DNA of 64,000 nt from Ampelocalamus luodianensis (Eukaryota; Streptophyta; Magnoliopsida; Poales; Poaceae): positions 18,615,840 through 18,679,839 of the forward strand of contig CM070628.1 in NCBI GenBank assembly GCA_036346255.1, read 5' to 3'. The position numbers were made by a program, and so were the translations under genes. The notes under the pieces were generated by a model. That model made no database searches and was not told the origin of the DNA. It saw nothing but the letters and a program-made list of their open reading frames with translations. Below, in pieces: positions 24,773-35,242 of the stretch (the stretch's first letter is position 1; the number at the start of each line of letters is the position of its first letter).

Positions 24773-25312
24773 ATATCACAGACGGTTCTTATTCCCAACC
24801 GTCTGTGATATGAGTATATCACAGACGGTTCCTCTCACTAACCGTCTGTGTTGAACTTATACAGACGGCTCCATGTGGAACCGTCTGTGATATCCTCCAT
24901 ATCACAGACGGTTAGTAAGGAGAACCGTCTTTGATATACTCACATCACAGACGGTTCTATTCACAAACCGTCTATGATGTGAGTATATCACAGACGGTTC
25001 TCCTTATTAACCGCCTCGTGATATGGAGGATATCACGCACGGTTCCACATGGAGCCGTCAGAGAAGTTCAACACGTATGTTAGTGAGAGGAACCGTCTCG
25101 TGATGAGGATATTATCACAGATGGTTCTTCATTCAACCGCTCGTGATAGCGCATTTGAGCATGTATATGCGCAAATAATTAACAAAATGAATTGTCTAGT
25201 AATAAATAGATGATAAAAAAGACCATATCATCACAGACGATAAAAAATACCATATTATTTTACATCACAGAAAATAGACTGGCCTTATCATTTTTACATC
25301 ACAGACGATAAA
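24773..25312. repeat. CACTA hairpin array 1 (internal)
   Basis: About a dozen ACAGACGGTT units in alternating orientation to 25150, many forming palindromes with AACCGTCTGT, followed by a decayed tail with TCACAGACGATAAAAAA at 25226-25312. Such subterminal arrays are the binding sites for TNPA-type proteins. No TIR is seen at either end, so the array is now internal. Confidence 0.8.
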
Positions 25313-25835
25313 AAAAGGATGAGCGATCTTATCTTAGTCTTCAAATCTTCGTACGCCTTCTTGTCGGCTTCACTAGGGGTGGGATCAGCGACTATCTCAC
25401 CAAACGCCTCCACTTGTGACCTTGCACGCTCAATTTCCTCTTGTAGATGTTCGGACTCCGTAATCAAGTCCCATATAGCCCAGAGGCCATCAAACCTGGT
25501 CTCCACAGTCTTGGCTAGGCGGACCCGCTCTCCTGCAATGTCGAGGTCGTCCTCGACTCTCTGGGCTGCATCCTCGGTGCGGACCAAATAGTTCCATAGG
25601 ACAATCTCCACGACGAGGTTTACTCGCGGATCCGAGAGCCTCGCCCGGTTCATTGGAGGAGGAGCTCCAATCGGCCGATGATCGCCGTTATGGTCTCCGG
25701 TAGATGGGAGGGTCTACAACGGATTGCATTGTGAACGGACGCCTTGTTCGCAGCTTGGGCCAGGTTGCGACCAGAGAGGTGCGAGTACACAACCAAAATA
25801 TAGGCCAGTACAGTCGGGACGAGAGAGGAAGCCAT
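25294..25835 (-). CDS. Small unknown gene with coiled coil
   Basis: Not recognised. Two overlapping open frames lie on the minus strand. The first, 25835 to 25650, is 61 codons with a hydrophobic N-terminus (MASSLVPTVLAYILVVYSHL) that could be a signal or anchor. The second, 25653 to 25294, is 119 codons with a charged helical region (about residues 65-95, EHLQEEIERARSQVEAF) of coiled-coil type. They overlap by ATGA, so they may be one gene with a single-base frameshift or a missed intron. The last codons run into the decayed hairpin array. A TATA box lies 66 bases upstream of the first ATG. It lies between two hairpin arrays, so it is either a third CACTA gene or a captured host gene fragment. 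Codon use looks coding (few stops, high GC). Confidence 0.45.
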
Positions 25836-25900
25836 TTGGAATTTGTGGAGAGAGAGGGGATGATCAAGGAGGTTCATGAGAAATCCCTCTGATAAGGGTT

Positions 25901-25916
25901 GTCTATTTATATAAAA
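25901..25916 (-). promoter_or_regulatory. Probable TATA box of small gene
   Basis: The minus strand reads TTTTATATAAATAGAC, a strong plant TATA box, 66-81 bases upstream of the ATG at 25835. This supports 25294-25835 as a transcribed gene separate from TNP2. Confidence 0.55.
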
Positions 25917-25981
25917 GAAGTAGTAAAGCTGGAGCAAGAGACGAAGAGACACTCGCGCGGGAGATGAAGGGAATGAGAGCC

Positions 25982-26276
25982 ATATCATAGACAGCTCTAT
26001 GATGGATCCGTTTGTGGTAAGATATCACAGACAGTCCTATTAAATAACCGTTTGTTATATTACCATATCACAGACGACTCTATTGAAGCACCGTCTGTGA
26101 TATCCTCAATATCACAGATGGTTCCATTAAAGAACCATCTGTGATATCCTCAATATCACAGACGGTTCTTTAATGTAACCGTCTGTGATATTGAGGATAT
26201 CACAAATGGTTATTTAATGGAACCGTCTGTGATATCTTATCACAGACGGTGCTTTAATAGAGCCGTCTGTGATATC
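25982..26276. repeat. CACTA hairpin array 2 (internal)
   Basis: About ten ATCACAGACGGTT units in alternating orientation with intervening TTTAAT-type loops, for example palindromic arms around 26165-26200. It ends directly at a TATA-like CCTTTTTATAAAAAGG. It separates the small minus-strand gene from the plus-strand TNPA gene. Confidence 0.85.
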
Positions 26277-26291
26277 CTTTTTATAAAAAGG
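26277..26291 (+). promoter_or_regulatory. Probable TNPA TATA box
   Basis: TTTTTATAAAAAGG just right of array 2, followed by a GC-rich leader with CTAGGGTTT, common in grass 5' leaders. The same bases form the palindrome CCTTTTTATAAAAAGG, which could also be what remains of two fused TIR ends (see findings). Confidence 0.5.
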
Positions 26292-26435
26292 CGCACCGCT
26301 AGGGTTTTGCTCTTTACTCGTCGCTTCCTCTCCTGCGCCCCTTAGGCTCTCGCACGCTCTCTCGGCTCCTCTAGGGTTCACCCGTTCACCTCTCCGGCTG
26401 TAAGACCCGACGCCGCCGCCCCTTGATCGACGACG

Positions 26436-26699
26436 ATGCCTCCGCCTCGACGCGCGGCCTCCTCCCCGTGTCGGCCTCCTCCCTCTGCACCGGCCTTCTC
26501 CCCTCCGCCAGCCTCCTCCCCGCGTCGTCCTCCTCCCCTGCACCGGCCTCCTCCCCGCGCCGTCCTCCTCCCTGCGCCGTCCTCCTCCCCGTGTCGGCCT
26601 CCTCCCTGCGCCGTCCTCCTCCCCGTGTCGGCCTCCTCCCCGCGCCTCCCTCCTCCCCGCGTCGGCCTCCTCCCCTGCACCGACCTCCTCCTTGCACCG
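26436..26699 (+). repeat. 18-bp GC-rich minisatellite in TNPA leader exon
   Basis: About 13 units of a CCTCCTCCCCGCGTCGGC-like 18-mer from about 26456. Because the unit is a multiple of three and lacks stops, several frames on both strands stay open. On the plus strand the frame from ATG 26436 would encode a Pro/Arg/Ser-rich repeat (SSPRRPPP). A good splice donor, CCGTGAGT, closes the block at 26699. I read it as the first exon or leader of the TNPA gene. Confidence 0.6.
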
Positions 26700-26739
26700 T
26701 GAGTTGTTGTGCGGCATCCTCTCTGTGAGTATTCCTAAA

Positions 26740-27235
26740 GATAATATGTGAACTGAATCTAGTACTAAAGATATTGAAAATTGATCAGTGGGCTTTGTTG
26801 ACATGCTCTGTGATGAACTTTGTCTTATATTGAGATTGAATGTGATAGTTAGTTCATTCTTGAGCTCTATTGTATTACTTGCTACTGTCAATTTGATATA
26901 CTGTTAATTTGTTACTTTCGGTTGAATGCTAGTTATCACAGACTGTTGAATGCTACTGTCAATTTGATATACTGTTAGTTCATTCTTGAGCTCTATTGTA
27001 TTGATGAACCGTTTGTGATGTGACTTTGATAGTCTTTGATAATATGTGAACTGAATCTAGTACTAAAGATATTGCAAATTGATCAGTGGGCTTTGTTGAC
27101 ATGCTATGTGATGAACTTTGTCTTATACTGAGATTGAATGTGATAGTTAGTTCATTCTTGAGCTCTATTGTATTACTTGCTACTGTCAATTTGATATACT
27201 GTTAATTTGTTACTTTCGGTTGAATGCTAGTTATT
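26740..27235 (+). repeat. 298-bp tandem duplication in TNPA first intron
   Basis: The segment starting GATAATATGTGAACTGAATC at 26740 recurs at 27038, and the match continues for about 195 bases with very few changes. It lies between the splice donor at 26699 and the TNPA coding exon, so it is probably intronic. Confidence 0.7.
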
Positions 27236-27596
27236 CCGATTCTTCTGGTTCGCTCTGTGATGAACTTTTGTCTTATACTGAGATTGAATGTGATAGTTAA
27301 GATCATTTTCGGTAACAGTTGAGATCATTTGACAGTTAAGCAAAGTATTGTTTAGAGCTCATAGTTTGAATTTATACTATCATATTCATTTAATGAAGAG
27401 TATAGACAATAGGATTGAGATGGCAAAGACTTGTTCTTTTGCAACTCTCCTTCTGAGAGCACAAACTACCATCAATCCTTCTTTATATATTACGTTTGTG
27501 CATCATTTTCGGTTAAGTTGAGTAAATCTGCTTGAATCTGGTCAGTTAGAGCTAACGCATATTGCTTCGTGCATATATAGATAGCAAGTAAACGAC

Positions 27597-29307
27597 ATGG
27601 CGTCCGCACCGTCTTCGCGGCCGTCATCGACGTCGCCGAATGCGTCTGGATCTCCGAGGAAAGTGGTACGTACGCGAGATGGCAGAGGAACATCGAAAAT
27701 TCCTCGAGGCCTAATGATCGTCACGGAGGTCAATGCCAATGGGATCCCTGTGAGTCCCCCCAAAGTAGCGGCGAGATTCCGGACCATGTGCGGGATACTT
27801 GGAAGGGAACGGGTCCCCACCACCACGCTGAGCTGGGACACTGTGTCGGATGTTCGGAGACGCGAGCTGTGGGACGAAGTTTTAAAATCGTTCACTTTCC
27901 CAGCCGCAGACCTGGCGCGCGTGGAACGGCAAGCGTTGCTCTCGATCGGAAAGGCGTGGAGGACCTTCAAGAGCATGCTTGTCACAAAGTACGTGAACAC
28001 GGGTCGAACGCCCTTCACGGCGTATAAATTCTTGTCGCGGGATATATGGGACGCCTTTGTGCAAATGAAGACGACGACAGAATTTCTTGAGGAAAGTGCG
28101 ACGCCTTTGTGCAAACGCTGGATTAGGTTGTCAGAGTTTGCATACCTGGTACTTGCACAAGATCAAAGAGAAAGGGTGCACTGATGGAATCACTATCAGA
28201 TACACGGAGGACTATTTCCTCCACAAGTCGGCCCCCTTCGTCGTGGGCTTCGACGACTTATTCGACCTATTCAACCTCAAAGCCCTCGATGCCTCACTTC
28301 TACGATGCTAGACACTGTAAGTGTGTACAATCAAGTTCTACATTCACGTAATACCGAATATAACAACTCATTGCTTATGTATAGATACATGATTAAAAAT
28401 GCCCGGCGATTGAAAGAACCGGTGGGTTTCCTCGACCCACACGTGGTCTCTAAGCAAACCATCTTGGCGACGCATCCTCGTCGAAATACATAACGACAGT
28501 GATTGCTTGCTCAAAACGACAAGGACTACATAATGGTGCCCTACAACCAGTAAGTGCTTCACTACTTGCTATACAAATTTCATTTGTACTTTATACGCAA
28601 AGACGAACTTAGGTTTAATGACTCAAGCGACATACATGAGTAGGCACCATCGGATCCTTTTAGTCATTATACCAAAGAGGAACCAGTACTATACCTTGAT
28701 TCCCTAATCAAAAAAGCCACGACTTCACCCTTGTGCAAGGAGTACTCGATGTGTGCTTATTTCCTCCATACATAACTCTATTGTAGTCTTCCTTCGTTTG
28801 AAATGGCCGAGATTAACTTTTTGGAAACATGTAGGTCGTTCATCTCCTATATTGCCGAGGGAGGGCTATACAAGGGAACGAACACCACATTTAATCACAG
28901 GACGCGATTTCCGGTACGTGCTACAATACAATAATTCTATCATACTTTGTAATAATGCGTCTCGAACTGACTATACCTATATATGTAATTCTATTTTTGC
29001 AGTGTCGCTAGCAAAAAGCAGAAGAATGTGCATTCTACGTTTGCCATCATATGCAAATTCTCATGAGTGCTAAGTTGAAGGATCCCGAGGTTGGTCAATC
29101 TCGCAATAATTATTTCCTAATTATAAATTTAAATATATATGCTTACTACTTCACTATTGCTAGCTACAGAGCTTCAATATAGATTTAGATTCACTTGTTC
29201 AGAGAGAGATCTCGGATGTTCGAGGGAAGCTCTGCACCTTCATCATGACGGATATCATTAGCGCCAACGGAGAGTTTCACTACTCCAACACCGCTGAACG
29301 ACCTTGA
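27597..29307 (+). pseudogene. TNPA-type transposase gene with Ulp1-like end
   Basis: The ATG at 27597 (GACATGGCG context) opens a frame to 28180. Residues about 70-170 match the plant transposase Ptta/En/Spm (Transposase_24) pattern, …LWDEVLKSFTFP…, …AWRTFKSMLVTKYV…, …AFVQMKTTTEF. From 28130 the readable frame switches and shows a C48 (Ulp1-like) peptidase in pieces: GFLDPHVVSKQ, DKDYIMVPYNQ, HRILLVIIPK with the likely catalytic His near 28645, YLDSL with Asp near 28701, and ECAFYVCHHM with Cys at 29027-29029. Some gaps fit introns, but stops and a frameshift near 28695 point to decay. The last exon ends with ANGEFHYSNTAERP and a stop at 29305-29307. Relative to the copy in element D the middle (coiled coil and the following domain) is missing. 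TNPA-type proteins bind subterminal repeats; the peptidase would act on SUMO- or ubiquitin-like conjugates. Confidence 0.75.
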
Positions 29308-29540
29308 ATGATTCATTAATGTAATTCACTTTGAATAGTTGTAATTCAATTGTAACTCTAGCGACAATATTTGATACATATTCGTGTCGAATTGATTTTG
29401 AGTTAAATGATCACTTTGAGTGTCAATGATTGATTCATCTGTAATGTATCTATTTTCTGCCTGCTTGTTTTCAGAGGGCATGGCTAGCAATTCCTGAAGC
29501 TAGCCGAAAATCAAAATTAAATTAGTTATGCTGAAAGAGC

Positions 29541-29947
29541 TATCACAGACGGTTCATAACTATCGCCGTCTGTGATAGATGGATATCACAGATGGTTCGT
29601 AAATATCGCCGTCTATGACATATCACAGACGGTGCTAATTATGACCCGTCTGTGATATCCATATATCACAGACGGCGTTATTTACGAACCGTCTGTGATA
29701 TCCATATATCACAGACGGTGCGAATTATGAACCGTCTGTGATAGATGGATATTACAGACGGTTGGTAATTATAACCGTCTGTGATATGTGGATATTACAG
29801 ACGGTTGTTCATTAGAACCGTCTGTGTTGTTACTTATCACAGATGGTTTTTTAACCGTCTGTGATAACCGCCAGTTATCACAGACGTACAAAAACACAGA
29901 CGGTGTCGAACCGTCTGTGATGACGGTTCCGAACCGTCTGTGATAAC
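29541..29947. repeat. CACTA hairpin array 3 (subterminal)
   Basis: About 14 ATCACAGACGGTT units in alternating orientation next to the right TIR. Some pairs are perfect palindromes, for example 29647-29676 with 13-base arms around a CCAT loop. This is the normal subterminal position. Confidence 0.85.
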
Positions 29948-29963
29948 GTTTTATGTAGTAGTG
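29948..29963 (-). repeat. Right TIR of CACTA element B
   Basis: The minus strand reads CACTACTACATAAAAC, a CACTA terminus directly outside array 3. The next three bases are CCT, the expected size of a CACTA target duplication; its partner is lost on the left. Confidence 0.8.
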
Positions 29964-31890
29964 CCTCTTTTGCAAAGCTCGATGGACCCAGTCCACATGC
30001 ACCCTCTCATTGACAGTGGGCCCCACATGTCAATTTCTTTTCTTTTATTTTTTCTTTCGGCTGAAATTCCCTCTGATGACATCAGCTGACGTCATAATTT
30101 CCTTTTCCTTGAACAAAATAAATCAAGAAATTCGGAAAAACCCTAATTCTATCATTTCATGTGTTTTTCCAACTTCGGAAGGCCATAACTTTTTCGTTCG
30201 AACTCCGATTCGAGTGATTCAAATTTTAAATTCATATAAAATCCTCCTCTTTCTGTTATTGCAAATATGCTATTAATTTGGAATTTATTTGGAGTTGTTT
30301 TATTTATTTTGCTCTTTTCGCACGTGTAGAAACCGGCATTTCGGAAGATTTCTCTGACCCGACGACCGAACCTCCTTAACTCTTCAATGAAGGCAAGTCA
30401 TAGACATTTGATCATATTGAACCCACTTTATAAAACTATATTGTTTGATATGAACATGCATTGCTAGTTTTATATTAAATGGCTTCGGGAGTAGATAATT
30501 GCCTAATTGATGTATGCCTCCTTGATAAGTTGCAAATGACATGTATCCTTGAATGACATGAACCCTTGGACACCATAGGGTGGACTATTTTAGTTGGCAT
30601 TGATAAATTACCAACATAGGTATCGTATTACGCTTAGCCATGCTATAGTTGTATGTTGGGACTCATGATCACATGCTCGTATGAATAAACATGACTAAAG
30701 GAATTGTGGAATTGTGGCGTGGCCACTATTATTAAAAGATATTGTGCTAAGGCTAGGGTGGTCTTTGGCCGGGTTGAACCGAAAATGTTTTATGCTCGGG
30801 CGAGTGGGCGATGGTAAGTGTGGGTGCCTTAACGCACATTAGGACGTGGATTAGTCTCGCCTGAGCAGCCAACTAAGGACTTAACCTTGAACCATTGATA
30901 TGGGTCGAACCGTGCAACCACATGTCCAGGATGGGGTAGACCTTGCCAACTAATTAGTAATGCTTTGAGTCGGTTTTGTCTTGGTTGAGAACGGCGCAAG
31001 AGGGGGCATGAATCTGGTGGGAGTTGAACCCGTTAGAAGCGAATCCTTAGCGAGCAGAACCGAGTCAAAATAGAACTTTGTAAAAGCCTTGTCACATGCT
31101 CTAGACTGCTTACCTAAGGTAGTGAGCGCTGGTATCGACGGATGCCAAACAAACTAGAGAAGTCGTGTCTTGTGGATAAAGCTGTACAACCTCTGTAGAG
31201 TGTAAAAACTATTCGAATAGCCGTGTCCTCTGTTATGGACATGCCCAGAGATTTCACGCAAGGGGTAGATGTTTTCTTAAAAATGGTGGAATTGATGGTT
31301 TGGATGGAAAGGTTGGAATGATCTCTAGTTGTTTCGAAGAACTGAATTACTTATGTATTAATATTTTAAATTGCGCTTTTAATCTATTTATTGTATTTAC
31401 TGTCAATAATTGCTTTCTGCAAAAATAGCCATAAAACTATCCTTGTCTAGCCACGCATGAATAATAATTGCATCCATCTCCCTATGACTTGATGAGTACA
31501 TTCAAAGTACTCACGGCTTGCGCCCTATGTGATTAATCCCCACAAAAGAACCAGGGAACTCAGAGTATTATGAAGAGGAGTATCTTGAAGACTTTGCGAA
31601 CTAGGTCGCGTTCTCCACTCGATTGCCTGTGGGCATGTCGAATGGCCTCCATGAGATATTTTGTTTCCGCTGCAAATTGTCTTTTGTTGCTAAGCCCTGC
31701 GTGGCACACTCTGTAAGACTTCATCTTAAGGTCCTTTTGCTACTAAGTAATATTAATTTGTCCGCTTCATCGTTATTTTGTTGTATGGTTGTGATTACAC
31801 CGATGTTGTAACTGTACGAGCTAGCTACTAATCTGGGACTAGTTCGGAATGCACAGAGGGTCCTGGGGTTGCATACTCGGGGTCCCGACA
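29964..31890 (+). mobile_element. LTR fragment, 3' part
   Basis: Non-coding sequence ending GGGGTCCCGACA at 31890, a TG...CA-type LTR end. It carries the LTR block around 31214-31240 (dyad GTCC…GGAC) and a block near 31622 (GATTGCCTGTGGGCATG) like those in the solo LTRs. Its 5' part is absent because the CACTA element B ends at 29963, as expected if B inserted into this LTR. No gene is seen inside. Confidence 0.65.
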
Positions 31891-34720
31891 GAATCTCTCC
31901 ATTCGAGTTAATGATCTCCCCTGTGATGAAGGTGGTGAGCTGTCCTCGAACGTTCGAGAGTTCGTCTAGATCGAATATACTTGATTCGATTAACATACCC
32001 TATCGCTAGAAGTAAAGTAGTAAGCATATATATTTAAATTGATAATTAGGAAATAATTATTGTAAGATTGACTGACAAACCTCTAGATCCTTCATCTTAG
32101 CATTCATGATTTCCTAAATATGACGACAAACGTAGAATGCACATACGTTGTCTTGTAGTTGCTGGTGGCACTACAAAAATAGAATTACATATATAGGTAT
32201 AGTCAGTTCGAGAGGACAGGTTACGAAGTGTGATATAGGATTATTGTGGTGTAGCGGGTACCGAAAATCATGTCCTGTGTTTTAGTGTGGCACTTGATTT
32301 CTTGTGTGTCGCCCCCCACATAGGTGCTGAACGACTTATGTGATTCCAAAGAGTTATCCTCGGTCATTTCAAATGAAGAAATAATATAATAGAGTTATGT
32401 ATGGAGAAAATAAGCATACCTGTCGAGTACTTTTTGCACAAGGGTGAAGTCGTGATGTTTGTTGACTAGGTAATCAAGATATATTACCTTATTCCACTTT
32501 GGTACAATGACTAAAAGGATCCAGTGCTACCTACTCATGTATGTCTCTATAGTCATTAGACCTAAGTTTATGTTGCGTATAATGTACTAATAAAATTTGT
32601 ATAGCAAGTAGTGAAGCACTTACCCTTGGTTGTAGGGCACCAGTATGTAGTCCTTGTCACGGTGAGCAAGCAACCCCTTCGTTATGTGTTTCTCGACGTA
32701 GGATGCGACTTAGTTGATGTATTGCTCAGAGATCAACTGTGGGTCGAGGAAACCTATCGGTTCTCGTGATCACCGGGCTTCTTGCATCATGTATCTATAC
32801 ATAAATAATAAGTTATGATATTTATCGGTATTGCGTGAATGTAGAACTTGATTGTACACACTTACAGTGTCCAGCATTGTAGAAGCAAGGCGTTGAGAGC
32901 GTCAAGGTTGAATAGATCAAATAAGTCTTCGAAGCTCACGGCAAAGTAGCCTGCCCTGTGGAGGAAATGGTTCTCCATGTAGCTGGCGGTGAATCCAGAA
33001 TGTCAGTTTTCCCTCTCCTCATCGTTCTGCCGCATGTACCAGGCATGCAAAGTCACGCAACCAAACCAAGGTGGTGTAATATTGTGTCGAGGACCAACGA
33101 CATTCCGAGGGAGAACGTCCCGGGCTTATGAGGCACCTTAATATTCTTCGATTTGGCCTTAGCGCATCCCATGCTTTTCTTGTTTCTTCGTCGTAGTCTC
33201 CACAGTAGACGATACAGAGGCATTCTAAAGCGGGGATTGAGGTGGAGTCATCGAGGGATCTATTGGAGAGGCATGGCCGTGTTCCAATTGCGGCACTACA
33301 GGGTCCAGGGTGATGTCACTCTTGGGCTACTATAGCAAAGTGTGCACGACATCCCCTAGTGTTGTGGTGTCTTCGTCCTGGGGCTTCTCCAGCGAGACAA
33401 CCATGAAATTGACATGTACCATGTCCACCTGGACCTTAGCGTAACCCTACGCCAGCTGGGCACCGTGCAGCACTGTCCCTTCCTGGCGTAGAAACGCCAT
33501 CCCCTGCCCAGCCTTAATAGAAATGGACCCAACCAGCCTCACTTGGAGCTTGCAGGGTGTGGGCTCCTACGAAACGATACACAATTAGCTAAGGCGTCCT
33601 ATAGGTCTATCTTTGGAGCATTCCAAAGATATATATTACCTGAATATCGTCGATAGGTAATCGAACCTCGCCATGTTTAGAAATATGCGTGGATGCGTAG
33701 CTACTTCGACATTGAAGGAGACTGGCTTCCAAAATCACGAGGGTGACTTGCGACTGGTTCACGAGTTGATTCATTTGTTCCTGCAATGATGTTATTTGTC
33801 CTTGAAATTCTATACTAAACTTCACACTAATCTCCGCAGTAATCTCTGCAGAAGATCCTCTTTCAACCGGCCCTCAAGGTTGGCCTTGGATATGTTCCGA
33901 CTCCTATACGCCTCAGAGTCGTGTGGGAATCCCTACCTCCAAGGTACATAAACCCTAAGGCCTCGCGTGCGACCCGGGTGCTCTTTGTTTCCCAGGGTCG
34001 TGGATAGCATATCTTTTTCCTTGAATGTTTCCAGAGTCGTGTGGGAATACCTCCAAGGTACATAAACCCTAAGGCCTCGCGTGCGACCCGGGTGCTCTTT
34101 GATTCGCTAGTCAATGTTTGCTGTAAGAGGCCATCATGTTATTTTAGACCCTACAAAGTTATAGACTTATTAACAACTAGGTAGTTCGACATATCTTACG
34201 AGACGTTGGGACACTCCCTTGTCTGCTGGGTTTTTGAAAGAGATGACGCCTGAAGACGTGCTTGATGACCTCGCTCATAACCAGGTTTGGGCACACACGT
34301 TTGTGATTCTGGCAAATGGCGCGAAGGCCTTCGACCGGGCTGCCTCCTCATTCTCCATCTCCCATTACGGGATTTTTCCTACGTACCCAGCGGTGCCGAG
34401 TCTATGTAGGTGAGTGTTTTTTTTTGTCTGGATGGCCTTACGCACCTCACATTGCTCCTGAAATTCGGTCGTCATCTTCATCGTCACAAAGGCATCGCAT
34501 ATATCTCGTGACACAAATCGATACATCGTGAAGGGTTTTCGAGCCTTTTTCACGTACTCCGTGACAAGCATGCTCTTGAAGGTCTTCCACACTTTTGGTA
34601 TCACAAACAACGCCTGACGTCGCACGAGTCCCTAGAGTTCTGGTAGGATCTCGAACGAGCGTGAAATTTCAACCTGACTATTCTCTCTCGCCTAGCATCA
34701 GGGGAGAAGAGTGGCGAGCC
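31891..34720 (-). pseudogene. TNPA-type gene with Ulp1-like peptidase
   Basis: Read right to left. Transposase_24 region at 34680-34240 (KVWKTFKSMLVTEYV, HRLGTAGYVGKIP, ITNVCAQTWLWARS); coiled-coil region at 33880-33610 (FQGQITSLQEQMNQLVNQ); a region at 33590-33350 in the position of the DUF8039-like domain; then the Ulp1-like peptidase. In the peptidase the catalytic set is visible: EDLFDLFNL near 32900, EPIGFLDPQLISEQ near 32750, HWILLVIVPK with His at 32524-32526, IYLDYL with Asp near 32474, and QLQDNVCAFYVC with Gln and Cys (Cys codon 32141-32143). Several stops and frameshifts outside these motifs make it a pseudogene unless spliced around. It resembles 27597-29307 closely and preserves the middle that copy lacks. 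Confidence 0.75.
33914..34105. repeat. 118-bp partial tandem duplication in TNPA
   Basis: CAGAGTCGTGTGGGAAT begins at 33914 and 34032, and the following CTCCAAGGTACATAAACCC block and CTCGCGTGCGACCCGG block repeat exactly. The second unit is cut short near 34105. On the minus strand it duplicates about 39 codons of the TNPA middle region (STRVAREALGFMYLGG twice). Confidence 0.75.
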
Positions 34721-34906
34721 ATTGTTTTTTAACTCTACTAGTTGTTGATGGAGGGTGCGAAAGAGAGTTGAGCGATGTGGGGATTCATCTTTAGTGGCGG
34801 ATGATCATTCTCATGAAACAGTCGGTGCGTGAGATAAAGAGACGCATCGTAACATCGGTGCGCGAGACAAAGAGATGCATCACACAGGAGCCGAAGTGGC
34901 ATTGAA

Positions 34907-35210
34907 CATATCACAAACACTTCTAACCACAAACAAAATTATCACAGATGGTTCTTATTAAGAACCATCTGTGAATTATCGCAGACGGTTACATTTAAAA
35001 ACCGTCTGTGATATTTAGTAGTATCACAAACGGTTCTTGTTAAGAACCATCTATGATACTTCACAGATGGTTGTCAACATAAACCGTGTGTGATATTACC
35101 ACTTCGAAGATAGTTTTTAGCGCAGCCAGTAACATAGACGGTAGCTAAATTAAAATCGTCTGTGATTGTACTTAATACTGATGGTTTCAATCAACTGTCT
35201 ATGATAAGGC
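34907..35210. repeat. CACTA hairpin array 4 (subterminal)
   Basis: About ten decayed ATCACAGACGGTT units in alternating orientation between the TNPA 5' side and the right TIR. It is more diverged than arrays 2 and 3, in line with an older insertion. Confidence 0.8.
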
Positions 35211-35221
35211 ATCCAGTATAA

Positions 35222-35242
35222 CCCTTTTTGTAGTAGTTAGTG
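35222..35242 (-). repeat. Right TIR of CACTA element D
   Basis: The minus strand reads CACTAACTACTACAAAAAGG from 35242. The same terminus without the extra ACTA is at 41130. The flanking sequence from 35243 reads as coding of an unrelated transposon gene. Confidence 0.7.

Larger units (their letters stand above)
20727..29963. mobile_element. CACTA element B, left end lost
   Basis: The right terminus at 29963 reads GTAGTAGTG, the complement of CACTACTAC. Inside are a TNP2 pseudogene (minus), a small unknown gene (minus), a TNPA/Ulp1-like gene (plus) and three arrays of ATCACAGACGGTT hairpin repeats. No left TIR is visible because the Sirevirus LTR ends at 20726. TNP2 and TNPA point away from each other, unlike the tandem order in the element at 41130-64000. 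It could also be two CACTA fragments joined between 24773 and 26291. Confidence 0.65.
31891..35242 (-). mobile_element. CACTA element D, 3' part missing
   Basis: The right end has TIR CACTAACTACTACAAAAAGG (minus, from 35242) and hairpin array 4. The gene is TNPA/Ulp1-like on the minus strand. It stops at the LTR end at 31890 within the last coding segment (GEIINSNGEIL), so the LTR fragment C appears to have inserted here. The TIR and the next 15 bases resemble those at 41130. Confidence 0.7.

Noticed and set aside
24773..25150. Regular short repeats resembling a CRISPR array
   Set aside because: Units alternate in orientation, form hairpins and lie in CACTA elements; no cas genes, and the genome is plant.
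26214..26891. Minus-strand open frame of 225 codons rich in Gly/Arg/Glu
   Set aside because: It is produced by the 18-bp stop-free minisatellite and the hairpin array; no domain and wrong strand for the TATA box at 26277.
28558..28575. CACTACTT as a possible CACTA terminus
   Set aside because: It is inside the Ulp1-like region, has no hairpin array on either side and lacks the ACAAAAAGG part of the TIR.
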